Origin: Enterococcus sp. PF1-24
GTDB taxonomy: Bacteria > Bacillota > Bacilli > Lactobacillales > Enterococcaceae
Direction: 5' to 3'
DNA length: 64,000 nt
Assembly: GCF_029893325.1 (NCBI RefSeq)
Contig: NZ_JARXWL010000005.1
Coordinates: 1 to 64,000 of the forward strand
Shown here: piece by piece, positions 43,408 through 54,399 of the stretch
Layout of the letters: the number at the start of each line of letters is the position of its first letter
How positions within the stretch are numbered: position 1 is the first letter of the stretch
Translations under genes and position numbers: made by a program
Notes under the pieces: generated by a model
Seen by the model: the letters and a program-made list of their open reading frames with translations, nothing else
Told to the model about the DNA's origin: nothing
Database searches by the model: none

Positions 43408-44214
43408 ATGGCAGCAGAACATGCTTTTCAAGTGAGTATTTTAGCCAGTGGGAGTTCAGGCAATGCTTTATATATTGAAACAGAAAAAAAGAAATTTTTA
43501 GTAGATGCAGGTTTAAGCGGAAAAAAGATTACCTCACTTTTAGCAAGCGTGGATCGTAAACCAGAAGATTTAGATGGTATTTTAGTTACCCATGAACACA
43601 AGGATCATATTCATGGCGTAGGAGTTTTAGCTCGTAAATATAATTTAGCGGTTTATGCGAATGAAAAAACGTGGCAAGCGATGGACGGCATGATTGGTAA
43701 TGTTGCTGATGAGCAAAAATACATTTTTGAAATGGGTAAAGTCATGACTTTTGGCGATATGGATGTGGAGAGTTTTGGCGTTTCACATGATGCAGCGGCA
43801 CCACAATTTTATCGTTTCTATAAAGATGGTAAATCTTTTGTTGTCTTAACGGATACCGGCTATTGTAGCGACCATTTGCGAGGCGTTGTGAAAAATGCTG
43901 ATGCTTATTTAGTTGAAAGCAATCACGATTTGGAAATGTTGCGAATGGGTGGTTATCCTTGGAGCTTGAAGCAACGAATTTTAGGAGATAAAGGTCATTT
44001 ATCCAATGATGATGGAGCTTTAGTCATGACGGATGTTTTAGGTGATCGCACCAAACGAATTTACTTAGGTCATTTAAGCCGTGAAAATAATATTAAAGAG
44101 TTGGCGCATTTAACGATGGAAAATGTACTAACGGAAAAAGGCTTGGGCGTAAACTATGATTTTCGCGTTTACGATACCGATCCTGATGAAGCATCTGATT
44201 TATTTGCAATTTAA
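43408..44214 (+). CDS. walJ: Metallo-beta-lactamase-fold hydrolase WalJ (YycJ)
   Basis: The 268-residue cytosolic metallohydrolase has the zinc motif THEHKDHIHGVG (HxHxDH), LASGSSGNALYIE at the start and VESNHDLEML. YycJ-type enzymes are linked to DNA repair or chromosome maintenance and lie at the end of the wal operon. I chose ATG 43408, ten bases after AAGGAAG; TTG 43402 is too close to it. A terminator follows, and no htrA gene is present downstream as there is in many relatives. Confidence 0.93.
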   Translation: MAAEHAFQVSILASGSSGNALYIETEKKKFLVDAGLSGKKITSLLASVDRKPEDLDGILVTHEHKDHIHGVGVLARKYNLAVYANEKTWQAMDGMIGNVADEQKYIFEMGKVMTFGDMDVESFGVSHDAAAPQFYRFYKDGKSFVVLTDTGYCSDHLRGVVKNADAYLVESNHDLEMLRMGGYPWSLKQRILGDKGHLSNDDGALVMTDVLGDRTKRIYLGHLSRENNIKELAHLTMENVLTEKGLGVNYDFRVYDTDPDEASDLFAI

Positions 44215-44222
44215 ATGAATAC

Positions 44223-44274
44223 AAAAATCGTATGGTAGCAACCGTTAAAAAGTTGCAAGCCATACGATTTTTTA
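44223..44274. terminator. Bidirectional terminator after walJ
   Basis: A 13-bp stem (44223-44235 with 44260-44272) has A and T tails and an inner GCAAC-type hairpin. It separates walJ from a convergent gene. Confidence 0.88.
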
Positions 44275-44276
44275 GT

Positions 44277-44774
44277 TTACTGTTTAAAAAATTCCACAAA
44301 GCGTCCTTGCCAAATGTTTTCATAAAACTGAATGGTTTCTTCCGCTGATAAAAATTGATTGTCAATAGTTGAACTGGCTTGATGGCTGCTGATTAAATTG
44401 TAACCTAAGCCGTGAGCAAATTTAATTGTAGCATCCATACAAAATTGCGTTTGGGCGCCCCAAATTTCTAAATCAGTAACGGCTAATTTAGTTAAGGTCG
44501 CTTGCAAATCTGTTTTGAAAAAACTGTTGGCGTGAGTTTTGCTGACGTAAAAATCGGTTGGCATAGCTAATAAATCAGGATGCAGCTGCCAAGGAACGCT
44601 GCTTTTTATTAAGTCTTCGTCTTCATGTTGGATAAAAATAATAGGTAAATTATTTTCACGATAGTTGACGATTCGTTGATTGACTCGCTCTAGTAAGGTT
44701 GCTAATTGATAAAGCTGTTGTTCGCCTTGCTGGCAAACTCCTTGTTGTAAATCAATAACTAATAAAGCTTTCAT
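44277..44774 (-). CDS. Isochorismatase-family cysteine hydrolase
   Basis: The 165-residue protein has the catalytic triad of the cysteine-hydrolase family: Asp8 (VIDLQ), Lys79 (SKTHANSF) and Cys112 (GAQTQFCMDATIK). Relatives include nicotinamidases and other amidases. The classical nicotinamidase zinc site (D-x-H-x...H) is not evident, so nicotinamide is not assured as substrate. ATG 44774 has a weak ribosome binding site. It is monocistronic, divergent from groESL. Confidence 0.82.
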   Translation of the reverse strand: MKALLVIDLQQGVCQQGEQQLYQLATLLERVNQRIVNYRENNLPIIFIQHEDEDLIKSSVPWQLHPDLLAMPTDFYVSKTHANSFFKTDLQATLTKLAVTDLEIWGAQTQFCMDATIKFAHGLGYNLISSHQASSTIDNQFLSAEETIQFYENIWQGRFVEFFKQ

Positions 44775-44891
44775 TGGGCACCGACCTTTGCTAAATTTAG
44801 TATTTATAAATGAGTTCTTGTTAACAATGTTGATTATAGCAAAAAAATCTTAAGAAAATACAATGTTTTTTTAGAAAATAGGATTAAAGAC

Positions 44892-44959
44892 TTGCAAAGT
44901 TTAACAGAAATGAGTATTATAAGAATTGTGAGTTAGCACTCTCGTTGTTAGAGTGCTAA
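44892..44959 (+). promoter_or_regulatory. groESL promoter and CIRCE operator
   Basis: TTGCAA (44892-44897), 17 bases, TATTAT (44915-44920). It is followed by a perfect CIRCE element TTAGCACTC-N9-GAGTGCTAA (44933-44959), the binding site of the heat-shock repressor HrcA. Confidence 0.95.
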
Positions 44960-44995
44960 CTATCTAAAAATACTAGTTTATCGGAGGGATTTATT

Positions 44996-45280
44996 GTGTT
45001 AAAACCATTAGGCGATCGCGTCGTTATTGAAGTCGCACAAGAAGAGGAAAAAAATGTAGGTGGTATCGTACTTGCGTCAGCAGCTAAAGAAAAACCACAA
45101 ACAGGAACAGTTATCTCAGTTGGTGAAGGCCGTCTGTTGGAAAACGGAGAAAAAATTCCGACACCGGTTAAAGCAGGCGATACAGTAATGTTTGAAAAAT
45201 ACGCTGGAACTGATGTTAAATATGAAGGCAATGAGTACTTAATCGTTGCTGGTAAAGACATTATTGCAATTGTTGAATAA
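44996..45280 (+). CDS. groES: Co-chaperonin GroES
   Basis: The 94-residue lid of the GroEL chamber has [11 protein letters not shown] at its start, the mobile loop around [19 protein letters not shown] (16-34) and [12 protein letters not shown]. The start is GTG 44996 after GGAGGG. It is the first gene of the groES-groEL operon under CIRCE/HrcA control. Confidence 0.97.
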   Translation: MLKPLGDRVVIEVAQEEEKNVGGIVLASAAKEKPQTGTVISVGEGRLLENGEKIPTPVKAGDTVMFEKYAGTDVKYEGNEYLIVAGKDIIAIVE

Positions 45281-45310
45281 ACAAATTTTCATTAACAAAA
45301 AATAAACTAA

Positions 45311-46952
<1,642 letters not shown>

Positions 46953-46954
<2 letters not shown>

Positions 46955-47103
46955 GAAAAGTGGAGAAACTTGTTCTGCACTCGAGTAAAGTGCAAGAATA
47001 AATTATAGCGGTGTTTTGTACCGCGAATTTCTTCTTCACTTTATTGAGAGGGGCAAAGTTTCGCAGCTAGACATCAAGAAAAGCGGAGAAACTTGTTTTT
47101 CAC
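46953..47103 (+). repeat. 28-base direct repeat pair after groEL
   Basis: Two copies (46953-46980 and 47076-47103) match at 25 of 28 positions and share the core GGAGAAACTTGTT. They are 123 bases apart, and the first begins within the groEL stop. Between them lie three hairpin-forming segments: 46978-46994, 47008-47024 and 47023-47027 with 47060-47064. No coding capacity is evident. Function unknown. Confidence 0.6.
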
Positions 47104-47134
47104 CCAACCAAAAAGTCATGATAGCTTGAAAAAT

Positions 47135-47169
47135 AAAGGAACCCTGAAATTAACGGGTTCCTTTTTTCT
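47135..47169. terminator. Terminator after groEL, bidirectional with the MerR gene
   Basis: A 10-bp perfect stem (47135-47144 with 47155-47164) is followed by six T residues and preceded by an A-rich stretch. Confidence 0.85.
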
Positions 47170-47206
47170 ATATTTTTTATCCGAAAGGGGCAGTTTAGTA
47201 AAGAAT

Positions 47207-47965
47207 TTATTTGCTGTAATGATAAACTGCATCACGCAACCACTGAGTAGCTTCGCTGTTGACTTTCTGATTATAATATTCAGCAAAACGTTCATCGGCA
47301 AGATACATATCCACCAAACCTTTGTGGATTTCAGTTGAATAATTAGGCATTGAGTAACTTAACCACTGTTTATGCAGCTGATAGACAGCTTGTGCTTCTG
47401 GCGCTGTTAAATCTTTAGCTTGAGTGAGTTGCGTTAACTGTTGAAAAAGTTCTTTCTCGGTAGTCTGCATGGCTTGATAATCCGCTTCCGTCAGGTTTCC
47501 CCAACGCTGATTAGCGGCTGTTACGGGTTCTTCACCGTATTTTTCGCGAATTTCTTGGCCATAGAGATTTTCGTTGTTAGCTAGTTTTTCTGCTTTGAAA
47601 GCAGTGAATTTTTCTGAATCTTTCATCTTGATTTCTCCTTTGTAATGACGTAAAGTTTTTTCCACCGTGGTTAACAAGCTATCAATTTGGACTTTGCGGG
47701 CTAATAAGTCTTGATAGTGTTGCATAAGGGCTTGTTGGTAATCAAAGTCAGCTTGATTAAGAATCTCTTTGATGGTCTCTAGCTTAAAGCCTAAATGCCG
47801 ATAAAATAAAATTTGTTGCAAACGGTCGATTTCATTTTCACCATAAATACGATAGCCGGCAGAATTGAGACGAGCGGGTTTTAGTAGCCCTAACTCATCA
47901 TAATAACGAAGTGTTCGCGAACTTACGCCAGATAACTCGGCGACTTTTTTGATAGTGTACTCCAT
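47207..47965 (-). CDS. MerR-family regulator with TipAS drug-sensing domain
   Basis: The 252-residue transcription factor has an N-terminal MerR winged helix (1-70, TIKKVAELSGVSSRTLRYYDELGLL), a dimerisation helix (about 75-115) and a C-terminal TipAS-type domain (about 130-250, WGNLTEADYQAMQ and LVDMYLADERFAEYY). TipAS domains bind bulky antibiotics such as thiopeptides in TipAL/Mta-type activators. The ATG at 47965 follows GGAGGAG. Its own promoter has the 19-base spacer and dyad expected for MerR autoregulation. Confidence 0.88.
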   Translation of the reverse strand: MEYTIKKVAELSGVSSRTLRYYDELGLLKPARLNSAGYRIYGENEIDRLQQILFYRHLGFKLETIKEILNQADFDYQQALMQHYQDLLARKVQIDSLLTTVEKTLRHYKGEIKMKDSEKFTAFKAEKLANNENLYGQEIREKYGEEPVTAANQRWGNLTEADYQAMQTTEKELFQQLTQLTQAKDLTAPEAQAVYQLHKQWLSYSMPNYSTEIHKGLVDMYLADERFAEYYNQKVNSEATQWLRDAVYHYSK

Positions 47966-48003
47966 TTTTAGCTCCTCCTGCTGAATTTCTTGGTGATAAA
48001 CTT

Positions 48004-48034
48004 ATCATAAAGGCTGACGCAACGTGAAGGTCAA
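48004..48034 (-). promoter_or_regulatory. MerR-type promoter with 19-base spacer
   Basis: On the minus strand TTGACC (48034-48029), 19 bases, TATGAT (48009-48004). The spacer holds an imperfect dyad centred on ACGTTGCGT. Overlong spacers with a central dyad are the hallmark of MerR-activated promoters. Confidence 0.75.
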
Positions 48035-48186
48035 GGCTTTATTTGAAAAAAATTTAAAAAGAAAAAATTAGTGATTATAGTTGTTAGCTTAGCTTTTGTT
48101 CGTGAAAAAGACAACCTTTTTTATTTGCCCAATGGCTATGTTATACTAAAAGAAAAAAAGCTTGAAAAATAGAAAGTGAGAAGTAA

Positions 48187-49038
48187 ATGAAAGTTGTATT
48201 TTCAGATGTAGATGGGACTTTTCAGGATTTAGGTGAAACTGTTCCCGAAATAAATATTAAAGCCGTGAAAGAAATGCAAGCAGCCGGCCATCATTTTGTT
48301 TTTGTAACGGGTAGAGGTTATGATCTTGTGCAAAATATGCAAACTGAACTAGGCATTGATTGTGATGTGATTTTTGGTAATGGTGCTGGGTTAAAAGAAA
48401 TGGGCAAAGCGCCGCAGTATACTAATTGCCTTGATTTAGCAACTTGTCGTAAAATTGTTGAAATTTTAGAGGAAGAGAATATTTTTTACTTTTTCCACAC
48501 GGATCAAGAAGTCATAGTGAAACCGATGAAATATTATCAGCAACATATGCAAGCATTAAGGGAAAGTTTGCTGCCAATGGGAGAACAAGGGGAGCGTTTA
48601 ATGGATTTCAAAGAGGATTATTTTGAAAATAATTGTCTTCACCATGAAGAACCTTTAAACTTTTTGGCGGAACATCCTGAAAGACATATTGTAAAAATTG
48701 AGTTGATGTTGCCAGATGATGCAGAACATCCCCGTTTAATCGCAGCCTTAAGTTCTGAAGAAACTTATGTTTTTAATTCTTTTTATAAAACTTTGGAGAT
48801 TGTTAATCCTAAAAGTACAAAAGGAACAGCCATTGTGGAGTATTTGAAATCTTTTGATGTGGAAAAGACTTATGGTATTGGTGATGGCGGCAATGATTTG
48901 CCGATGTTAGAAGTGGTGGATGTCGCTGTGGCTGTTGCTAATGCCAGTGATGAAGTGAAAGCGCAGGCTGATTTAATAGTAGACTCTTGTTTGGATGGCG
49001 GCGTTGGTCAATTTATTTACCAATATATATTAATGTAA
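48187..49038 (+). CDS. Cof-type HAD-IIB phosphatase
   Basis: The 283-residue HAD hydrolase has motif I FSDVDGTFQD (Asp7 and Asp9), FVTGRGYD (motif II), a C2B cap (about 85-190), and GIGDGGNDLPML (motif IV). Such enzymes remove phosphate from sugar phosphates, FMN or other small metabolites. The ATG at 48187 follows GAAAGTGAG. It lies 21 bases before the first DUF1827-like gene, so those may be co-transcribed. Confidence 0.87.
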   Translation: MKVVFSDVDGTFQDLGETVPEINIKAVKEMQAAGHHFVFVTGRGYDLVQNMQTELGIDCDVIFGNGAGLKEMGKAPQYTNCLDLATCRKIVEILEEENIFYFFHTDQEVIVKPMKYYQQHMQALRESLLPMGEQGERLMDFKEDYFENNCLHHEEPLNFLAEHPERHIVKIELMLPDDAEHPRLIAALSSEETYVFNSFYKTLEIVNPKSTKGTAIVEYLKSFDVEKTYGIGDGGNDLPMLEVVDVAVAVANASDEVKAQADLIVDSCLDGGVGQFIYQYILM

Positions 49039-49059
49039 AAATAAGGAGCGTGATTTGAT

Positions 49060-49407
49060 ATGAAGTTAGTTGAAACCCCGATTCAATCTAATTTAGATTT
49101 AGAAACCATTTATCCTAAAATTAGTACTTTCCTTTTTGAAAAAAGTGCTATCAAATTCTATAAAATTTATGCGCTAGACCGCAATCAAATTATTTATGTT
49201 GATTTATTTGATAAAGAACTGGTGCTGATGGTGAATACGAAGCGGAAAATTGCGAAAAATGAAATTGATTTTGTCTTGCGTAAACTTTTAAATGCGACCA
49301 GAGAAGAAGTTATTATTTCTGTAAACACACCTAAATTATTAAAAGTGCAAGCTATAAAATTTAATAAAGCTTGTAAAGATATCATTATGATTGAAAAAGA
49401 CAGGTAG
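49060..49407 (+). CDS. DUF1827-like small protein, copy 1
   Basis: The 115-residue soluble protein starts MKLVETPI and shows the segment LVLMVNTKRKIAKNEIDFVLRKLL (about 55-78), which is closely matched in the next gene. The pattern resembles DUF1827, a family of unknown function in Lactobacillales; the assignment is tentative. ATG 49060 follows AAGGAG. It lies 21 bases after the Cof-type phosphatase. Confidence 0.6.
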   Translation: MKLVETPIQSNLDLETIYPKISTFLFEKSAIKFYKIYALDRNQIIYVDLFDKELVLMVNTKRKIAKNEIDFVLRKLLNATREEVIISVNTPKLLKVQAIKFNKACKDIIMIEKDR

Positions 49408-49502
49408 CAGAGCGTTATATTTTGTAGAAACCTCTTCCTTTGATAAAATATTTCCAAGGAAACTGCTTAATAACAGGCACTAAACTTGTGGAGGAAATTG
49501 CT

Positions 49503-49856
49503 ATGAAATTAATCAAAAGCCCGTTAAATACCACTGTTGCGTTACGTCATGTTTATCCGATTATTTGTTCCTATTTATTTCGTGATATTCAAATTAATAC
49601 TTATGAAATTTACACATTAGACCGCACAACTATTTTAAAAGTTGATACTTTTGATGCAGAGGTCTTAGTCTTGTTTAATAAAAATCGTAAAATCCGCAAA
49701 AATGAAGTTGATTTTATTTGTCAGCAATTGCTAGCAGATGAAAAAAACGAGCAATATGTCTATTTAGAAAATGTTTTAGAGAAGATGGCAGCCGAAGGTT
49801 TGTTTTTCTCAGCGAAAGATTTTATTGTCGTTCAAAAAAATAAAGTAGCAGTTTAG
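49503..49856 (+). CDS. DUF1827-like small protein, copy 2
   Basis: The 117-residue paralogue of the preceding gene aligns over most of its length (VYPIICSYLF with IYPKISTFLF, IYTLDRTTIL with IYALDRNQII, NRKIRKNEVDF with KRKIAKNEIDF). I chose ATG 49503, eight bases after GGAGG; an upstream reading frame from 49440 lacks a ribosome binding site. The gap to copy 1 is 95 bases. Function unknown. Confidence 0.6.
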   Translation: MKLIKSPLNTTVALRHVYPIICSYLFRDIQINTYEIYTLDRTTILKVDTFDAEVLVLFNKNRKIRKNEVDFICQQLLADEKNEQYVYLENVLEKMAAEGLFFSAKDFIVVQKNKVAV

Positions 49857-49938
49857 GCGATTTCTGCGAAAAATGCCAATTCTGAATAGGATTTTCATAA
49901 AACACAGTAAGTTTTCATGAATATTTTCTGTATTATGG

Positions 49939-49944
49939 TATAAT
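49939..49944 (+). promoter_or_regulatory. Extended -10 promoter for the NAD salvage genes
   Basis: TATAAT is preceded by TGG (TGnTATAAT). No good -35 is visible. It lies 90 bases before the nicotinate phosphoribosyltransferase start. Confidence 0.5.
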
Positions 49945-50033
49945 TGAGGTGGATAAAAAAGTAATTTAGCGCTAAAAATGTTCATTGTAAATAACAGAGA
50001 TTCTTTTATTTTTATCAAAAAGGAGCAAGGAAG

Positions 50034-51497
50034 ATGAATAAAATTTTTGCTGATGATAGTTTAACTTTACACACCGATTTATATCAAATTAATATGATGC
50101 AGACTTACTTTGATTTAGGTCGCGCAGATACCCATGCGGTTTTTGAATGTTATTTCCGCAAAATGCCGTTTAATCATGGCTATGCGATTTTTGCTGGCTT
50201 AGAGCGGGTTGTTAATTATTTAGAGAATTTAACTTTTTCAGAAAGTGATTTAGCTTATTTACGTGAGGTTATGGGCTATTCAGAAGATTTTTTAGATTAT
50301 TTGCGTAACTTCAAATTTGCCTGTACCGTCCGTTCAGCCGTTGAAGGAGAAATTGTTTTTAACGACGAACCATTAGTTCAAGTTGAAGGACCTTTAGCTC
50401 ATTGTCAATTAGTGGAAACAGCTTTATTAAATGTGGTTAATTTTCAAACCTTAATTGCTACCAAAGCTGCTAGAATTAAATCAATTGTTGGCGATGATCC
50501 TTTGCTAGAGTTTGGTACACGGCGGGCACAAGAAATGGATGCAGCGATTTGGGGAACACGAGCAGCTTATATCGGTGGCGCCGATGCCACCAGTAACGTT
50601 CGAGCTGCTAAAATTTTCGGCATTCCTGCTAGTGGCACTCATGCTCATTCGTTAGTTCAAGCTTGCGGTAATGATTATGATGCTTTCATGGCTTATGCTA
50701 AAACCCATGAAGATTGTGTTTTCTTAGTGGATACTTATGATACTTTGCGTTCTGGCGTGCCAAATGCGATTCGTGTCGCTAACGAGCTGGGAGATAAAAT
50801 TAAATTCTTAGGTGTCCGTATCGACAGTGGAGATATGGCTTACATTTCTAAAAAAGTCCGTGAACAATTAGATGAAGCTGGTTATCCTGATGCGAAAATC
50901 TATGCTTCTAATGATTTAGATGAAGCCACTATTTTAAACTTAAAAATGCAAAAAGCAGCGATTGACGTTTGGGGTGTAGGAACTAAATTAATCACGGCTT
51001 ACGATCAACCGGCTTTAGGTGCAGTTTATAAATTAGTATCAATTGAAAATAAAGATGGCGAAATGGTAGATACCATTAAACTTTCTGGTAATGCAGAAAA
51101 AGTCAGTACGCCAGGTAAAAAACAAGTTTGGCGCATCACCCGTAAATCAGACGGTAAATCACAAGGGGATTATGTGACTTTGTGGGATGAAAATCCCCGC
51201 GTGGAAGATGAAATTTTTATGTTCCACCCTGTCCATACCTTTATTAATAAAACCGTGACTGATTTTGATGCTCGGCCAGTTTTACAAGAAATTTATCGGG
51301 ATGGTCAATTAGTTTATCAATTGCCAACTTTAGATGAAATAAAACAATATACCAACGATAATTTAAGCTCTCTATGGGATGAATATAAACGGGATTTAAA
51401 TCCGCAAAAATATCCAGTTGATTTATCGACGGATTGTTGGAACCACAAGATGAAATTAATCGAAAAAGTTCGTAAACAAGTTTCTGAATTAAATTGA
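50034..51497 (+). CDS. pncB: Nicotinate phosphoribosyltransferase
   Basis: The 487-residue cytosolic enzyme makes nicotinate mononucleotide from nicotinate and phosphoribosyl pyrophosphate with ATP. Typical segments are [18 protein letters not shown] at the start, [29 protein letters not shown] (about 161-189, in parts) and [17 protein letters not shown] 50034 follows AAAGGAG. It is followed 22 bases later by nadE, forming a nicotinate-to-NAD salvage pair. Confidence 0.95.
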   Translation: MNKIFADDSLTLHTDLYQINMMQTYFDLGRADTHAVFECYFRKMPFNHGYAIFAGLERVVNYLENLTFSESDLAYLREVMGYSEDFLDYLRNFKFACTVRSAVEGEIVFNDEPLVQVEGPLAHCQLVETALLNVVNFQTLIATKAARIKSIVGDDPLLEFGTRRAQEMDAAIWGTRAAYIGGADATSNVRAAKIFGIPASGTHAHSLVQACGNDYDAFMAYAKTHEDCVFLVDTYDTLRSGVPNAIRVANELGDKIKFLGVRIDSGDMAYISKKVREQLDEAGYPDAKIYASNDLDEATILNLKMQKAAIDVWGVGTKLITAYDQPALGAVYKLVSIENKDGEMVDTIKLSGNAEKVSTPGKKQVWRITRKSDGKSQGDYVTLWDENPRVEDEIFMFHPVHTFINKTVTDFDARPVLQEIYRDGQLVYQLPTLDEIKQYTNDNLSSLWDEYKRDLNPQKYPVDLSTDCWNHKMKLIEKVRKQVSELN

Positions 51498-51519
51498 TCA
51501 GCAGAAGGAAGGCGTGAAA

Positions 51520-52344
51520 ATGACTTTACAGCAAGAAATTATTGCTAAATTAGGTGTACAGCCGGTAATTGATCCGCAAACAGAAATTCGTAAAAGTGTC
51601 GATTTTTTGAAAGCTTACTTATTAAAGCATCCTTTTTTGAAAACTTTTGTTTTAGGCATTAGTGGCGGGCAAGATTCCACTTTAGCTGGCCGTTTAGCGC
51701 AAATCGCTATTGATGAATTGCGAGAAGAAACGGGCGATGCTGCCTATCAATTTATCGCGGTGCGGTTACCTTACGGCGAACAAGCGGATGAAGTGGATGC
51801 CTTAGCTGCCTTAGCTTTTATTCAAGCGGATCAAGAATTGCAGGTTAATGTGAAAGCCGCAGTTGATGCTCAAGTGGCCGCTTTACAAGAAGCTGGCGTA
51901 GCAATTAGTGATTTTAATAAAGGTAATATTAAAGCTCGCCAACGCATGATTACTCAATATGCTATTGCTGGTGAAAAACGTGGAGCTGTGATTGGCACAG
52001 ATCACGCAGCTGAAAATATTACAGCTTTCTTCACTAAATTTGGCGATGGCGGTGCTGATATTTTACCCATTTTTCGTTTAAATAAGCGCCAAGGTAGACA
52101 GCTGTTGCAAGCTTTAGCTGCCCCTAAAGCTTTGTATGAAAAAATTCCTACCGCTGATTTGGAAGATGATAAACCATTAATTGCTGACGAAGTCGCTTTA
52201 GGTGTGACTTATGCAGAAATTGATGATTATTTAGAAGGCAAAAACGTTTCAGCGACAGCGCAACAAACCATTGAAAATTGGTGGCACAAAGGGCAACACA
52301 AACGCCATTTACCTATTACGATTTTTGATGATTTCTGGAAATAA
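51520..52344 (+). CDS. nadE: NH3-dependent NAD synthetase
   Basis: The 274-residue enzyme amidates deamido-NAD to NAD using ammonia. The PP-loop motif [14 protein letters not shown] (about 44-57) and [25 protein letters not shown] (in parts) are diagnostic. The length indicates the form without a glutaminase domain. ATG 51520 follows AGAAGGAAGG. It is second in the pncB-nadE operon, before a strong terminator. Confidence 0.96.
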   Translation: MTLQQEIIAKLGVQPVIDPQTEIRKSVDFLKAYLLKHPFLKTFVLGISGGQDSTLAGRLAQIAIDELREETGDAAYQFIAVRLPYGEQADEVDALAALAFIQADQELQVNVKAAVDAQVAALQEAGVAISDFNKGNIKARQRMITQYAIAGEKRGAVIGTDHAAENITAFFTKFGDGGADILPIFRLNKRQGRQLLQALAAPKALYEKIPTADLEDDKPLIADEVALGVTYAEIDDYLEGKNVSATAQQTIENWWHKGQHKRHLPITIFDDFWK

Positions 52345-52351
52345 AATAATT

Positions 52352-52410
52352 AAAAGGCTGAGCAGTTAGTTTTTAGCAATTTAGCAAACTAACTGTTCAG
52401 GCTTTTTTTA
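52352..52410 (+). terminator. Terminator of pncB-nadE
   Basis: A long stem (52352-52374 with 52386-52404, one small bulge) is followed by seven T residues. Confidence 0.88.
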
Positions 52411-52440
52411 ATTTATTTTGATAAAAAATAGTTGCTTGAC

Positions 52441-52470
52441 TTGTAAAACACTACGACAGTGGTTTAAAAT
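52441..52470 (+). promoter_or_regulatory. Candidate promoter of the LtaS-type gene
   Basis: TTGTAA (52441-52446), 18 bases, TAAAAT (52465-52470). An inverted repeat CACT-ACGAC-AGTG lies between -35 and -10 and could be an operator. Confidence 0.45.
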
Positions 52471-52508
52471 TAAACTCAGTCTTATAAATAAATGTTGGAG
52501 ATAGTTGG

Positions 52509-54377
52509 TTGAAAAAGATAATCGAAAAAATGAAAGAAAAAAATAGAAGTTTCCCCTGGCAGCTGTTAATAAAAATTTTAGCTATTTTGGCTGTGGTGCT
52601 TATTAGTAATTTGTATTTGCAATGGAGTCAGAATGACCATTCCTTAGACTTGGCGATTAAATTTGCTTTTTCTTGGCATGTAGCAAAATTCTTTTTAGGT
52701 TGTAGTGTGCTACTAGTGCTATTGTTATTGCTAATTACTTTTAGTGGTTCGTTTACGGTGGGAATGCTTTTTTATAGTTGTAGCATCGGGATTTTAGGCT
52801 ATGCGGACTATTTAAAAATGGCCTATCGGGAAGAACCAATTTATCCTGATGATTTAAAAATGATTACGGAATTTGGCATGTTGAAAGATTTAGTTGGCAC
52901 CAGGCCTTTTGTTTTTCTGCTAATCATCATATTAATTGCGGCCGCTTTATTACTTTATGCTTTTGTCCGCAGTTTACGCTTAAGCAAAAAATGGCAAGTG
53001 GTGCGGGTTTTTAGTTTCGCAATATGCGCCAGCTTACTATTTTATGTTGGTAGTTTTAATGATGAAAACAATCTTTTGCGAAAAGCTTATAATCAAACCG
53101 CTTTATGGATTCCTTATAGCCAAAAGATGAATTACTATAACGTCGGTTTTATCGGGGGGTTTTTATATAATTTAAATGTTGAAGCCATGAACGAACCAGC
53201 GGGGTATTCACAAACTGCGATTGAAGAAATCGTTGCAAAGTATCAGCAACAAGCTACGACTGTAAATCAACAGCAAAAGGCAGCGGAACAGCCCCATATT
53301 ATTTATATTATGAGTGAAAGTTTTTCCGACCCCAGTGCTTTAAATGGCATTACTGTCAAAGGTGAGCCACTAGTTGATTATTTTCAGTTAGCTAAGCAAA
53401 CTTATAGCGGGAAAATGCTGTCGCAAAACTATGGTGGCGGAACGGCGAATATTGAATTTGAAGCGTTAACTAGTTTTTCAATGGAATTGATGAACGGCCA
53501 AATGACCACACCTTATACGATGCTAGTTTCTGATTTACCAGAGTTGCCTTCTGTCGTTTCTTTTTTAGGGAATCAAGGCTATCAAACAACTGCGATTCAT
53601 CCTTACAATACTTCCATGTATAAACGCCAAGATGTTTATCAAAAATTAGGTTTTCAACAATTTCTGGATGAAGACAGCATGCAGCACACGGATAAAATCG
53701 CCAACAACGAATATATTTCCGACCAAGCTGCTTATCAAGAAATCCTTGATTTGTTGAAGCAAAGCGCTGACCCGCAGTTTGTTCATTTAGTGACGATGCA
53801 AACCCATATGCCTTATGGGGATAAGTATGAGCAGTTAGATTATTTAGTTAGTGGCAATGATAATAACAATTCATTAGCGAATTATTTGCAAGATATTGCT
53901 TATAGCGCTGAAGCTTTGAAAAATTTTATGACTGAGTTGCAACAAATAGATGAACGCGTCTTAGTTGTTTTTTGGGGGGACCATCTTCCTGGAATTTATT
54001 CAAAAGAGATTCAAGCTGCCAATCAAGGTCATAAATTACATGAAACGGAATTTTTAATGTGGGATACTAAAGGAATTTTAACTCAGACGAAAGAACAGCA
54101 AGCGATAACTAGTCCTTGTTATTTTTCGGCGGACCTTTTTCAGCAAACAGCCGTTAACAGTAGTGGTTTTTATCAGCTGTTATTAGCATTGCAGCAGGAA
54201 TTGCCGGCTTTTGAACAAGGTTTGTATTATCAAGAGGCTAAGTGGCAGGAAAATCTGAATTTAACGCAAGAACAATTAGCAATTTATCAAGAGTATCAAT
54301 TAATTCAATATGATATTTTATCAGGGAAACAATATAGTTTAGCGGCACATTTTTTTGATGCCCCTAACGACAAGTAA
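52509..54377 (+). CDS. LtaS-family sulfatase-fold membrane enzyme
   Basis: The 622-residue protein has about five N-terminal helices (to about residue 185) and an extracellular sulfatase-fold domain. Motifs match lipoteichoic acid synthases and related phosphoglycerol transferases: IIYIMSESFSDPS, YGGGTANIEFEALTSF with the probable nucleophile Thr312, and FWGDHLPGI. The start is TTG 52509 with GGAG at 52496-52499. It may polymerise glycerol phosphate or transfer it to another glycan; it is shorter in its loops than typical LtaS, so a paralogue is likelier. Confidence 0.8.
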   Translation: MKKIIEKMKEKNRSFPWQLLIKILAILAVVLISNLYLQWSQNDHSLDLAIKFAFSWHVAKFFLGCSVLLVLLLLLITFSGSFTVGMLFYSCSIGILGYADYLKMAYREEPIYPDDLKMITEFGMLKDLVGTRPFVFLLIIILIAAALLLYAFVRSLRLSKKWQVVRVFSFAICASLLFYVGSFNDENNLLRKAYNQTALWIPYSQKMNYYNVGFIGGFLYNLNVEAMNEPAGYSQTAIEEIVAKYQQQATTVNQQQKAAEQPHIIYIMSESFSDPSALNGITVKGEPLVDYFQLAKQTYSGKMLSQNYGGGTANIEFEALTSFSMELMNGQMTTPYTMLVSDLPELPSVVSFLGNQGYQTTAIHPYNTSMYKRQDVYQKLGFQQFLDEDSMQHTDKIANNEYISDQAAYQEILDLLKQSADPQFVHLVTMQTHMPYGDKYEQLDYLVSGNDNNNSLANYLQDIAYSAEALKNFMTELQQIDERVLVVFWGDHLPGIYSKEIQAANQGHKLHETEFLMWDTKGILTQTKEQQAITSPCYFSADLFQQTAVNSSGFYQLLLALQQELPAFEQGLYYQEAKWQENLNLTQEQLAIYQEYQLIQYDILSGKQYSLAAHFFDAPNDK

Positions 54378-54399
54378 AAAAGCTGGAGTGAAATAAGTA

